A DNA stretch of 42,621 bases, taken from contig JAHPZI010000020.1 of NCBI GenBank assembly GCA_019058295.1, forward strand, positions 1-42,621, in the 5' to 3' direction. The stretch comes from Promethearchaeota archaeon. Lineage in GTDB: Archaea; Asgardarchaeota; Lokiarchaeia; Sigyniarchaeales; SOKP01. Shown one piece after another: positions 34,828 through 42,621 of this stretch. Within the stretch, counting starts at the first letter, position 1, and every line of letters begins with the position of its first letter. The notes under the pieces are model-generated. The model ran no database searches. It had not been told where the DNA came from and worked only from the letters and a program-made list of their open reading frames with translations. The position numbers and the translations under genes were made by a program.

Positions 34828-35343
34828 GTGAGAGAAGATCTAGAGAACCTTTCAAAGGAAGAATTAATGGATTATATTGAAGACCTGAGTAAGAACTGGC
34901 TTGGAATTGATGGGACTTGGTTTGGAGCTGTTGAAAGAGAATTTGGATTGGAGAAGGCCATTGAATTAGATATTGAATCTTGGAAAGTTTTTACTGTTCT
35001 TGAAGCTAAGAGAATTATGCAAAGATTCAATATTCCAGAAAATGGTGGGATTCCTGCCTTAATGAAAGCTTTAAAATTTAGAGTTTACGCTAATATCAAC
35101 AAACAAGAAATCGTCGAGGTTTCTGAAAAGCGATGTGTGTTTAGAATGAACAATTGCCGCGTTCAATATGCGAGAAACCGCAAAAATCTTCCAGATTTTC
35201 CTTGTAAGCAAGTTGGAGTAGTTGAATATTCCTTTTTTGCTAATACGGTTGATAAGAGAATAGAAACTAAGTGCATCTGTTGTCCGCCCGATGATCATCC
35301 AAAAGACTATTATTGTGCGTGGGAATTTACGATTAATGATTAA
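34828..35343 (+). CDS. DUF6125-like cysteine-rich protein
   Basis: A 171-residue protein with N-terminal helices (WLGIDGTWFGAVEREFGLEKA at 24-44 is the most recognisable segment) and a cysteine-rich C-terminus (C103, C110, C126, C149, C151, C152, C163), including KCICCPPDDHPKDYYCAWEF. I associate this with the DUF6125 family from memory. The seven cysteines, with a histidine at 157, suggest a metal or iron-sulfur site. The GTG start is supported by AGGGGAAT six bases upstream. It is the last gene of the dehydratase operon, so an accessory or electron-donor role to that enzyme is likely, though untested. Confidence 0.75.
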   Translation: MREDLENLSKEELMDYIEDLSKNWLGIDGTWFGAVEREFGLEKAIELDIESWKVFTVLEAKRIMQRFNIPENGGIPALMKALKFRVYANINKQEIVEVSEKRCVFRMNNCRVQYARNRKNLPDFPCKQVGVVEYSFFANTVDKRIETKCICCPPDDHPKDYYCAWEFTIND

Positions 35344-35465
35344 GATAATTAAAGATAAAAGGAAGAATTTTTTTATAAAACGAGGAAAAATACAGAAATA
35401 GTTAAAAATAATGTAAATAAATCATAATTTAACAAAAATTAAAAAAATGAGTGAAATTAAAAAAA

Positions 35466-35876
35466 ATGAGCGAAAACGAAATACGTTCTCAAATTGCCTC
35501 AAAAGAGGATAAAATCACCAAAATTGAAGAAGACGCAAGTAAAAAAGAAGCTGCCGCTGAAAACGAGGTTGCGGCTGAATTTGATGCAAAAATTGCTGAA
35601 GTTGAAACAAAATTAACGGCTGAGGAGAGTAATTTAGCAGAAGCAACTTCAAAAGCAGAAGAATGGGTTGCAAAAAAGAAGGAACTAACTATTATAGTAA
35701 AGGATCTTAGAAAGGAACATAAAGGACTATCTAAGGAAAAAACCTCTGCTACAAAAGAGAAATTAAAAGAGATAAGTCTTAATAAGAAAAATCAGATTAA
35801 ACCTATTGAGAATGAAATTAAAGCATTACAAAAAGAATTGAAAGTTTTAGAGAAAGCAGCAGCTAGAGGAGAGTAA
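35466..35876 (+). CDS. Small coiled-coil protein
   Basis: A 136-residue highly charged protein, nearly all alpha-helical heptads (SENEIRSQIASKEDKITKIEE and later KLKEISLNKKNQIKPIENEIK), lysine/glutamate-rich, without cysteine, signal or transmembrane segment. I prefer the ATG at 35466 over an in-frame GTG at 35451. A near-duplicate ATGAGTGAA lies 19 bases upstream in another frame. It has no family match; such proteins act as adaptors, spacers or cytoskeletal scaffolds. It stands alone 107 bp after DUF6125 and 235 bp before the LRR gene. Confidence 0.65.
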   Translation: MSENEIRSQIASKEDKITKIEEDASKKEAAAENEVAAEFDAKIAEVETKLTAEESNLAEATSKAEEWVAKKKELTIIVKDLRKEHKGLSKEKTSATKEKLKEISLNKKNQIKPIENEIKALQKELKVLEKAAARGE

Positions 35877-36111
35877 TGTAATAATTATCTCCAGTGAAAC
35901 TTGGGATTCCTTATTATTTTTTTTATTTATTTTATTAGCCTTTCAAATAAAGTTTTGTTTCTCTTTAACTTAGTTTTAAAATTTTCCTAATTACTTATTG
36001 TTTTAAAATAAGTTTAATTAACAATATAAAATGTTTATTATTAAATTAGGAAATATAATCATAATTTGAAACTATATTCTCCCACTTTATATTCTTTTTA
36101 AAACGGTTAAG

Positions 36112-37167
36112 ATGAGAGAACCTTTTACACCAAAACAAATATATCTTGATGTTAAAAATGGAAAGTTAAATAAATTGGAAGCTTCCGAATTGTTAATCTC
36201 CTTAATCGAAGGAAGCAATGAAGCAAAAACTCGGAAAAAATGCTTAGAAGCATTTGAAAAAATCGAACTAAAAACTGAAAAAGTTTTTAAAATTATTGAA
36301 AACTGCCTAGTCTCAGACGAAAATTCATTAGTCAGGAGTGTTGCGGCAAAAGCTATTATTCGTAATTTTCTTAAAAACGATTTAAGCTCGTTGAAGTGGG
36401 CAATTCAGCACGAAAAATCGCCTATCGTATTGAAAACAATTTTAGATTTGTTTAAAAATATTGATAACCAGAAATACAAATTTTTGAATAAAGAAATACA
36501 AACGTGGATTGAAAATTTCGCTTCAATTATCGGAGTCGTTCCAACTGAAGCAGAATTTATTTTAGACTTGGAGGCTCTATTTGCTAAAGACGGAGAAAAT
36601 TACGAAATTGATGGAACTACTTATAAATATTATCAAATTCTCACTGATAACAAGAATAGTAAGCCTTGGCTCGAAATAAAAGATAAACATATTGTAGGAT
36701 TAAGTCTTAATTTCTACAATTGGAAGTTTATAAAAGAAAATCCAGAATATGTGGATTATCTCTCGAGGTTAATTTATCGAGATTTATTTCTTTCATCATT
36801 TAAAAACTTAAATATTACCCGAAATGAAATTCGAGAAGTCCCCGAGTCAATAAGCTCTTTAAATTCACTCGAATGGTTGGATTTAAGTCGAAATAATATT
36901 CAAGAGATTCCTGAATCAATAAGCACTTTAATTTCGCTAAAAAAATTGAATTTAAGTCGTAATAAAATTCGAGAAGTTCCCGAGTCAATAGGTTCTCTGA
37001 GTTTGCTTGAAAGACTAGATTTGAGGCGAAATAAAATACGAAAGATTCCCGAATCCATCAAAAATTTGAATTCTTTAATTGAATTAAGGATTGATAATAA
37101 TAAAATTCAAATGATTCCTAATTCATTAAAAACTTTTTTAAATTCCCTCGAACATTTTAGCTATTAG
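36112..37167 (+). CDS. HEAT-like plus leucine-rich-repeat protein
   Basis: A 351-residue protein. Residues 1-130 are helical with HEAT-like spacing (LVRSVAAKAIIRNFL, SPIVLKTILDLFKN). Residues 130-230 are a linker domain. Residues 233-347 are five perfect 23-residue LRR units (LDLSRNNIQEIPESISTLISLKK type), similar to eukaryotic Shoc2/Ras-binding LRRs. It is a cytoplasmic interaction scaffold. LRR-HEAT proteins near small GTPases are seen in Asgard genomes, but no GTPase is adjacent here. Partner unknown. The repeat codons differ at the DNA level, so this is an old repeat. Confidence 0.8.
   Translation: MREPFTPKQIYLDVKNGKLNKLEASELLISLIEGSNEAKTRKKCLEAFEKIELKTEKVFKIIENCLVSDENSLVRSVAAKAIIRNFLKNDLSSLKWAIQHEKSPIVLKTILDLFKNIDNQKYKFLNKEIQTWIENFASIIGVVPTEAEFILDLEALFAKDGENYEIDGTTYKYYQILTDNKNSKPWLEIKDKHIVGLSLNFYNWKFIKENPEYVDYLSRLIYRDLFLSSFKNLNITRNEIREVPESISSLNSLEWLDLSRNNIQEIPESISTLISLKKLNLSRNKIREVPESIGSLSLLERLDLRRNKIRKIPESIKNLNSLIELRIDNNKIQMIPNSLKTFLNSLEHFSY
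36808..37152 (+). repeat. Five 69-bp leucine-rich repeats
   Basis: Five consecutive units of 23 codons with consensus LxLSRNxIxxIPESIxxLxSLxx. Phase is constant with no indels. Each unit is one LRR turn of the protein. Confidence 0.8.
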
Positions 37168-37312
37168 TGTTATTTTAAGGCTCATAAATTTCTACTTTTT
37201 ATCAGTTAGACAAAACCAAAGCAAAAAAAATAGAAATATTGAAATAGAAAAGAATAGAAAGATAATTATTAAAATAAAAAGAAAAAGATTATAATTCTGT
37301 TTTAATAATGAG

Positions 37313-39031
37313 ATGAAAAATATGGAAGAGAAAAAGAATATGATTAATGGGGGCGATGTATTAGTAAAATGTCTGCTCCAAGAAAATGTTCGATACATGT
37401 TTGGGATCCCAGGTGGGCAATTCCTTAAGATGTACGATGCGGTGTATAGATGGGGTCGGGAAAAAGGTATAAATACGGTTTTATTTCGACATGAACAGGC
37501 AGCAGCCCATGCGGCAGATGCCTACGCAAGAGTGACTAATACACCAGGGGTCTGTTTCGGGACTGTTGGTCCGGGAGCAACCCACCTTGTTCCTGGTGTT
37601 GGAGCGGCATGGGCTGATAATATCCCTGTAATCGCCATTGTCCCTCAGGTTAATAGTAAATTTGAAGACAGTTTCACTTTACAAGGGGGTCTTGATCAAT
37701 TAACTATGTTTAAACCAATTACGAAATATCAAAAAAGTATTCGAGAAATAGAGAAGATCCCTGATGCCGTTCATAAAGTATTTCGAGAAGCTACTAGTGG
37801 TCGTCCCAGACCTGTATTACTTGAGATTTATGAGGATGCTTTCTTAGCAGAAATCGAAGAAGATAAAATTCCAATTATAAGCTCAGATAGATATAGGGCT
37901 ATCGCAAAACCTGCTATTGATAATGAATTAATTAAGAAATCTTTAGATCTCTTATTAAATGCGGAAAAACCCTTAATAATTTCTGGTGGAGGAGTTGCGC
38001 GGGCAGAAGCGTGGAATGAATTGCAAGAGTTTGCCGAGTATTTGCAAATTCCCGTTATAACTAGTATCTCAGGAGTTGGAACTATTTCAAATAAGTCGAA
38101 ATGTTCCGTAGGGGTAACATTAGGCAGCATTGCAACGTCAGCAAGTCAAGTAGATGTGATTTTGGCTCTTGGTTGTAAGTTTTCATTTACAATGGCGCAT
38201 GGAGCTGAACCATTTTGGAAGGATTCTCAAAAATTAATACAAGTTGATATTGATCCAAGTATAATCGGACGAAACAAACCAATCGAATTAGGCATTGTTG
38301 GAGATTGTAAATTATTTCTAAAGCAAATACTTGAAGAAGTCAAAAAGACTCAAAAAATTGAAAAAAGAGAATGGTTGGAACATCAGATTGAATTGAAACA
38401 AAGACGTGATTCGACTTACATAAAAAAGGGTTCAAAAGATAAAATACCAATTTTTCCACAGAGAATGATAAAAGATGTTTTAGAATTTATAGATGAGGAT
38501 ACCATTCTTATTGTCGATGGAGGAGATATTCAAGCTTTTGCATATGAGCAAATCGATATTTATAAACAGAGGAAACCACTTTCAACTCTTTCAGCAATAG
38601 GCATGGGACACTTGGGCACATCCGTAGGTTATGGTATTGGGGCAAAACTGGCAAAACCTGATAAACAAGTCGTTTCAATATCGGGCGACGGTAGTTTTAT
38701 GATTAATATCCAAGATCTAGAAACAGCTGCGAGACTAGGGTTAAAAAATTTGATTTTTTGTGTCGGAAACAATTCTTGTTGGGGGATGATTAAATCTGGG
38801 CAAAGATATACTGTTAAAAAGCGTTATATAGATGTAGATTTACCTGGATTTGATTATGGAAAATGTGCAGAAGGATTCGGTTGTTATGGTGAGCAAGTGA
38901 CTGATCCCAATGAGATTAAACCCGCACTCGAGCGAGCTAAAAATTCGAATAAACCCGCGGTTATTGATGTTAAAATTCAGTTTGCCACACCTGAAATTAC
39001 TAAGTTGATGAGTTCGATCGGGGCTATGTAA
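37313..39031 (+). CDS. TPP-dependent enzyme, acetolactate-synthase-like
   Basis: A 572-residue thiamine-diphosphate enzyme. E61 in FRHEQAAAHAADAYAR is the cofactor-activating glutamate, GTVGPGATHLVPGV fits the pyrimidine domain, and GDGSFMINIQDLETAARLGL with VGNNS is the Mg/TPP motif of the C-terminal domain. The middle domain (about 200-330) has GGGVARAEAW. The overall pattern is the acetolactate synthase/pyruvate oxidase group, but no small regulatory subunit (IlvH) is adjacent and TFTLQGG-type FAD residues are unclear. Alternatives are glyoxylate carboligase, sulfoacetaldehyde acetyltransferase or an oxalyl-CoA-type decarboxylase. The translation start could be the ATG at 37313 or 37322. 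Confidence 0.87.
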   Translation: MKNMEEKKNMINGGDVLVKCLLQENVRYMFGIPGGQFLKMYDAVYRWGREKGINTVLFRHEQAAAHAADAYARVTNTPGVCFGTVGPGATHLVPGVGAAWADNIPVIAIVPQVNSKFEDSFTLQGGLDQLTMFKPITKYQKSIREIEKIPDAVHKVFREATSGRPRPVLLEIYEDAFLAEIEEDKIPIISSDRYRAIAKPAIDNELIKKSLDLLLNAEKPLIISGGGVARAEAWNELQEFAEYLQIPVITSISGVGTISNKSKCSVGVTLGSIATSASQVDVILALGCKFSFTMAHGAEPFWKDSQKLIQVDIDPSIIGRNKPIELGIVGDCKLFLKQILEEVKKTQKIEKREWLEHQIELKQRRDSTYIKKGSKDKIPIFPQRMIKDVLEFIDEDTILIVDGGDIQAFAYEQIDIYKQRKPLSTLSAIGMGHLGTSVGYGIGAKLAKPDKQVVSISGDGSFMINIQDLETAARLGLKNLIFCVGNNSCWGMIKSGQRYTVKKRYIDVDLPGFDYGKCAEGFGCYGEQVTDPNEIKPALERAKNSNKPAVIDVKIQFATPEITKLMSSIGAM

Positions 39032-39036
39032 TTTTA

Positions 39037-39046
39037 TTTTTTTTTT
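39037..39046 (+). terminator. T-run terminator after TPP enzyme gene
   Basis: Ten consecutive T begin six bases after the stop codon of the TPP enzyme, followed by more A/T sequence. Consistent with an archaeal transcription end. Confidence 0.4.
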
Positions 39047-39057
39047 ATTTATTAATT

Positions 39058-39201
39058 TCAAAGATTCAGTGGTAATTTTTGACCTTTCTCATTTAACGTG
39101 TCTCTTTTGTCTTCTCTATGTAATTTTAATTCTTCCATTAACCAGTTTAAGAGTCTCATTTTAGAGTTATAAATCTCTAGTTCCTCTTCTAACAATTCCA
39201 T
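39058..39201 (-). CDS. Possible 47-residue charged helical protein
   Basis: An open frame from ATG (39199-39201) to TGA (39058-39060). The peptide (MELLEEELEIYNSKMRLLNW and on) is highly charged and amphipathic, as expected for a short coiled coil. There is no ribosome-binding site, and no homologue can be named from sequence alone. It is listed because the frame is clean in an otherwise AT-only 425-bp gap. The rest of the gap is described separately. Confidence 0.35.
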   Translation of the reverse strand: MELLEEELEIYNSKMRLLNWLMEELKLHREDKRDTLNEKGQKLPLNL

Positions 39202-39456
39202 TTTAAATCAATTAGGTTTTCGTAAATTTTTTTAGATCTATGGGATTTTATAACAGATATATATCAAAATGATATCCACATAATATCTAAAAAAAATAGT
39301 AAGAATTTTTTAATTAAGAAATTAAATAACTTAGAAAGATTTTAGATACAAATTATTTTAGAAAGACATTTTTCAAAAAGATAAAAAAAAAAATTTTTTT
39401 TAATTTATTATTTCTATGTTTACGCAATCCAGAGATTAATTAAATTCACTATATTA
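39202..39456. other. AT-only intergenic stretch
   Basis: No gene or RNA is seen in this part of the 39032-39456 gap. There is an A10/T9 self-complementary run near 39385-39403 and a GATATATATC-like element near 39257, both expected by chance at this composition. Confidence 0.6.
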
Positions 39457-39717
39457 TTATTGACTAATCTTAAATTTATAAAGTAAGATAAAGCCAACAA
39501 TAATTAAGATAATTCCAATTATCAATAAAACGACACCATATGCTGTTAATGACGCGCCCACTGCACCTTGATACCCATATTGTGCAGCAGCAGACTCATA
39601 CGAACTAACCGTCGCGCCCGCACCTATGTAATAAATTCCCCAGATCAATAAGATGGCTCCTGTAACCATCATTATAATCCCAATAATCCATAAAATATCT
39701 TCTTTTTCCATTGACAA
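39457..39717 (-). CDS. Small two-helix membrane protein
   Basis: An 86-residue protein with two transmembrane helices (residues 9-31 and 58-81) joined by a glycine/alanine/tyrosine-rich loop (GAGATVSSYESAAAQYGYQG). The C-terminal end KFKISQ is basic, so both termini are probably cytoplasmic. No family is recognised. It lies 115 bp after the RWD-JAMM gene on the same strand and could be co-transcribed, which would hint at a membrane partner for that protease. Confidence 0.72.
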   Translation of the reverse strand: MSMEKEDILWIIGIIMMVTGAILLIWGIYYIGAGATVSSYESAAAQYGYQGAVGASLTAYGVVLLIIGIILIIVGFILLYKFKISQ

Positions 39718-39832
39718 AATTCACCTTTTTAATTTAAATATCAAATAAAGTTGCAAGCTTTATTTTATTTATTTTGTATTTAAATCTTATTATTATTAGA
39801 GAAGGATCTTTTTTTTCTAAATTTAAAGAAAA

Positions 39833-40498
39833 TTAGTTTATAATTTTAAATTTTAATTCTTGACCATTTTTATCAAAACACTTTACACAATCTAATCCAT
39901 TGTAAGGATAACCAAGAATAAAATGAAATCTTTTCAACTTAAAAACATTATTAAGATCTCCTAAAGAGGGAACTGGATTTCCTGATGGATGAGAGTGTAC
40001 TGTTCCTTCAAGTGAAGGGTCTAAAGGAAGCCTACTCGGGAAAAATATGCCTGAACTATCAGAAGTAAGTGCGCCGGGGGGTAAAATAAATTCTGTTATT
40101 ATTCCCTTTTCTACTCTTAGAAGACCTAATATTTCCCTTGGGTGTTGTTCTCTGCACAGCGCCATAATACCATCTAATAATTCCCTGTTTATTAAAACTT
40201 CATTGGATTGCATATTATTTATAAATACAAAAATTTCCTTAACAATCTCAACAATCGGAAGGGGTTCTTTTTTTTTCCAAGTTTTTAGTGCTGTTAGCAT
40301 CGTATCTAAACTGGTGTCAGTTTGACCATCTTCTCTCACTAAAATTACTTTCGGTTTCTTAGGGTAATTTTTAAATTTAATCTCTAAAGACACATTATTT
40401 ATTAGAGGAATAGCTATATTGTAAATCAAACCATTTATTAATTCTACTTTTGGAAACGCTTCCAGTACCTTTTGGTATTCTTGTTCTAAATCTTCCAT
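39833..40498 (-). CDS. JAMM/MPN+ metalloprotease with N-terminal RWD/E2-like domain
   Basis: A 221-residue protein in two parts. Residues 98-221 are a JAB1/MPN+ (JAMM) domain with the full zinc motif: E122 (REILGLL), H168 and H170 (HSHPSGNPVPSLGD), S178 and D181, spaced HxHx7Sx2D as in Rpn11, AMSH and bacterial JAMM proteases. Residues 1-96 look like an RWD or inactive E2 (UEV) fold. The strands (YNIAIPLI, VSLEIKF) run to YPKKPKVILV (45-54), matching the YPxxxP motif, and are followed by LTALKTWKKKEPLPIVEIVKEIF like the C-terminal E2 helices. There is no catalytic cysteine. A deubiquitinase-like enzyme that recognises ubiquitin or E2-bound partners is inferred. Next to a small membrane protein; no ubiquitin or E1 gene is in view. 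Confidence 0.88.
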   Translation of the reverse strand: MEDLEQEYQKVLEAFPKVELINGLIYNIAIPLINNVSLEIKFKNYPKKPKVILVREDGQTDTSLDTMLTALKTWKKKEPLPIVEIVKEIFVFINNMQSNEVLINRELLDGIMALCREQHPREILGLLRVEKGIITEFILPPGALTSDSSGIFFPSRLPLDPSLEGTVHSHPSGNPVPSLGDLNNVFKLKRFHFILGYPYNGLDCVKCFDKNGQELKFKIIN

Positions 40499-40755
40499 TA
40501 ATATACTTAATCCTAAGTAGAAATTAAATCTTAGTATGATGTTTAATTATTCAAAGAATTATAACTAAATATTTATTAGTTGACTAAATAATAGAAAATT
40601 ATAATTAATTAGAAGTTATTAAAAATTGACAGAAATTCAATATTTTACTTATAGATAATAAGAAAGCAAAAAAAATACTCTGTTCAATTAAATTAACAGT
40701 TTTGAAGGATTTAAAAAAAATATAAAAAAGGAAAAAATAATGAAATTAGTTAAAT

Positions 40756-42621
40756 TTATTTTGGTTTTCTTTTTAGTTTGGAAAGATTTATGATATTTTT
40801 CTTGATTAAAACAAAGATAACAATAACACCAGCTCCTACACTTGCAAGAATGATTATACCTACAATTATAATACCCGCTCCTTTATCTCCTTCATCGTCA
40901 TCATCGTTATCACCATCGATGATTGCATAAGGTGATGGCTGAGGTTGAGTTTTATCAAATACCTCAGGGTCGACAGTGAAGAAAAATTCAAAATCTTTTT
41001 GGTCAAAACCAGACGCTATAATGCTCCCCTCTAATCTGATTGGATTTTCGCCAGATTCGACGGTTATCGGTGTTAAAGATATACTATAATTGCCACCTCC
41101 AATAGGAATAATATCACCCGACACATCAGTTCCATTCCACTTGAGCGACCAACCAACTCCTTCAATTCCCTGGGTAGGATCGCTCGCATCAAACACATAA
41201 AATGTCAGATTAAAATAACTATCTGAAAAAAACTGGTCTATGATATCCATACTTAATACTTTAGAAACAATTGTTAGATTTTCGAGCTTAAAATTATCGC
41301 TTTCTGAATTTAACCTCAACGAGCCATCTTTCGAGCTGTAAGTTTCATTAATTGAATTATAGGGATCAATTGTTAAATTCATTTTATAAGTTCCTATACT
41401 ATTAATTGGATCACATTCGACATTGATATATTTTGTTTCATCTACACTAAGACTTAATGGTGAATTAGAATTGTTGTATAAAATTATACCTAAATCTTCA
41501 ATCTTGAGAATGATTATTATATTCTCTGCCTCCCATATGCCATTATTGGTTATTACAAAATCTATCATAAAAGATTGATCTTTATATATAATAGTAGAAT
41601 AGAAATGCGATATATTCAAATTAGGCATTGGATACCACCATGGGTTTAAAGGATCTGTATTAAGATCGACTTCAGCACCGTCTTCAACAGGATCTCCATC
41701 TGTATTCGGATTTAAAGGATTCGTTGAGTTTTTCCATTCCCAATAATCTGATAAATCATCATCATCAGTATCTGGATTGCATGGTTTTGTAATGTATCCA
41801 TCTACACCTAAAGTTAATTCTTCACTGTTATTTAATCCATCTCCATCTAAATCCGATAAGAAGAATAGAGAAAAGGAATATATTGGATGATTATCATTTG
41901 AATTGGCACTACCATTAAGCCAATAGGGTATGTCACCAATCCCATCTACTGGGCAAAAATCAAACCCAGAATAATAACTCCAATAATTCCCAATACAACC
42001 ATTATCCCATTGATTATTTGAGCCGTTATCCACATTGTTGGGGCAAAAAATTGAATTAAAATAGCTCAAACAATTACTTGAATTTTCTAACACAAATCCA
42101 TAACAATTACCATTTAAACCATTTTGCCCGTCTGGACCAGGATTTCCACTTGGTGTACCCGTACCACCATCACCACCAGTACCACCAGCACCTCCCACTC
42201 CATTGATGATATTTGTAATATTATTCCAAAAATTTCTATTATCTCTGGAGTCATTGATATAGAAGCCTGAACTTAAGCCTCCCGCTCCACCAGTACCACC
42301 TGCGCCTCCATCACCAGCATCAACATTCCAGGAATCACCTCCATTACCACCTGCGCCTCCTTTACCACCATAACCACTCGAAATATTAAATATATCATTC
42401 CATTCAGATGTAATATGTGTAGAGTTTTTGTAATAAATACCTGAACTTAAACCTCCCACACCGCCAGTACCTCCTGCACCACCATCACCACCAGAACTAC
42501 CTGAGCCTGAGATTCCAGCACCCCCAGCGCCACCCAGAATAGAATAACCCCCAGTACACAAAAAAATAAAATTATAACAATATAAGATAAACATAAAAAA
42601 AATATAAAAAAACAAAAACAA
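40756..42621 (-). CDS. Glycine-rich, Ca-binding surface protein with C-terminal membrane anchor (N-terminus uncertain)
   Basis: At least 621 residues; the frame runs to the window edge and may start outside it. Residues 1-22 are hydrophobic. Residues 24-170 contain runs such as GGAGGTGGVGGLSSG alternating with beta-helix coils (YKNSTHITSEWN). Residues 205-255 have NYWSYYSGFDFCP and GIGDIPYW, as in NosD-type helices. Residues 255-330 carry several thrombospondin-3-like calcium motifs (DLDGDGLNNSEE, NPDTDDDDLSDYWE, NPNTDGDPVED). A CARDB-like beta domain (330-440) follows, then an Ig-like domain, and residues about 590-612 are a transmembrane helix with the basic tail KKNIINLSKLKRKPK. This is an anchored adhesin or S-layer-type protein. 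No enzyme motif is seen. Confidence 0.8.
   Translation of the reverse strand: MFLFFYIFFMFILYCYNFIFLCTGGYSILGGAGGAGISGSGSSGGDGGAGGTGGVGGLSSGIYYKNSTHITSEWNDIFNISSGYGGKGGAGGNGGDSWNVDAGDGGAGGTGGAGGLSSGFYINDSRDNRNFWNNITNIINGVGGAGGTGGDGGTGTPSGNPGPDGQNGLNGNCYGFVLENSSNCLSYFNSIFCPNNVDNGSNNQWDNGCIGNYWSYYSGFDFCPVDGIGDIPYWLNGSANSNDNHPIYSFSLFFLSDLDGDGLNNSEELTLGVDGYITKPCNPDTDDDDLSDYWEWKNSTNPLNPNTDGDPVEDGAEVDLNTDPLNPWWYPMPNLNISHFYSTIIYKDQSFMIDFVITNNGIWEAENIIIILKIEDLGIILYNNSNSPLSLSVDETKYINVECDPINSIGTYKMNLTIDPYNSINETYSSKDGSLRLNSESDNFKLENLTIVSKVLSMDIIDQFFSDSYFNLTFYVFDASDPTQGIEGVGWSLKWNGTDVSGDIIPIGGGNYSISLTPITVESGENPIRLEGSIIASGFDQKDFEFFFTVDPEVFDKTQPQPSPYAIIDGDNDDDDEGDKGAGIIIVGIIILASVGAGVIVIFVLIKKNIINLSKLKRKPK

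Noticed and set aside
37313..39031. Acetolactate synthase of branched-chain amino acid synthesis
   Set aside because: No regulatory subunit or other ilv genes are adjacent, so only the family is claimed.
39385..39403. A10/T9 palindrome as a regulatory site
   Set aside because: Expected by chance in AT-rich DNA; no other operator features.
1..42621. CRISPR arrays, tRNA or rRNA genes, transposases and insertion sequences
   Set aside because: No spaced direct repeats, no cloverleaf-like sequences and no transposase motifs were found on either strand.

Overview
The window is strongly AT-rich (by eye about two-thirds A+T) and reads as archaeal. TATA/BRE-like promoters sit close to start codons, several first genes look leaderless, and internal operon genes have GGTG/GAGG ribosome-binding sites. 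Eukaryote-like genes occur beside strictly anaerobic iron-sulfur metabolism: a Ras-superfamily GTPase, a JAMM deubiquitinase-type protein with an E2/RWD-like N-terminus, and sterol-carrier-protein-2 domains. With an HdrA that needs UGA read as selenocysteine, this best fits an Asgard archaeon, probably Lokiarchaeia-like. That placement is inference; there is no rRNA or tRNA in the window.

Region 1 (1-12072, minus strand) starts with a redox locus: a tungsten aldehyde:ferredoxin oxidoreductase, a four-cluster ferredoxin, and HdrA with two in-frame UGA codons, cut by the window edge. Next come a QueG/reductive-dehalogenase-like iron-sulfur protein, a large beta-helix surface protein, and a probable operon of HTH-ferredoxin protein, short-chain dehydrogenase, HisC-like aminotransferase and small GTPase. 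The region ends with tandem SCP2 lipid-carrier genes behind a 130-bp T-rich tract.

Region 2 (12380-23400) holds a regulator/DUF169/metallo-beta-lactamase operon with a clear leaderless promoter, and a second HTH-ferredoxin paralogue. It then has a hydratase-2 (MaoC), a thiolase, a small unknown protein, an MFS transporter, a COG3199 NAD-kinase-like protein lacking a normal start codon, a cyclophilin-like protein, another dehydrogenase and a membrane-anchored protein. The dehydrogenase, hydratase-2, thiolase and SCP2 genes are the separate counterparts of the modules fused in eukaryotic peroxisomal MFE-2 and SCPx, which suggests an acyl-CoA oxidation or synthesis module.

Region 3 (23516-31736) is less familiar: a coiled-coil protein, an overlooked cysteine-rich 56-residue protein, a possible glycosyltransferase-like protein overlapping a stand-alone RAM domain, and a DMT transporter that itself ends in a RAM domain. 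A U32 peptidase-family protein, an epimerase and a membrane protein with a large soluble domain follow.

Region 4 (31884-42621) carries a tight four-gene operon (SCP2-like protein, two 2-hydroxyacyl-CoA dehydratase/benzoyl-CoA reductase-type subunits, DUF6125), coiled-coil and leucine-rich-repeat proteins, an acetolactate-synthase-like TPP enzyme, a small membrane protein, the RWD-JAMM fusion, and a glycine-rich surface protein running off the right edge. Overall this is a fermentative or syntrophic acyl-CoA and aldehyde metabolism, linked to ferredoxin and Hdr, in an archaeon with a decorated cell surface.
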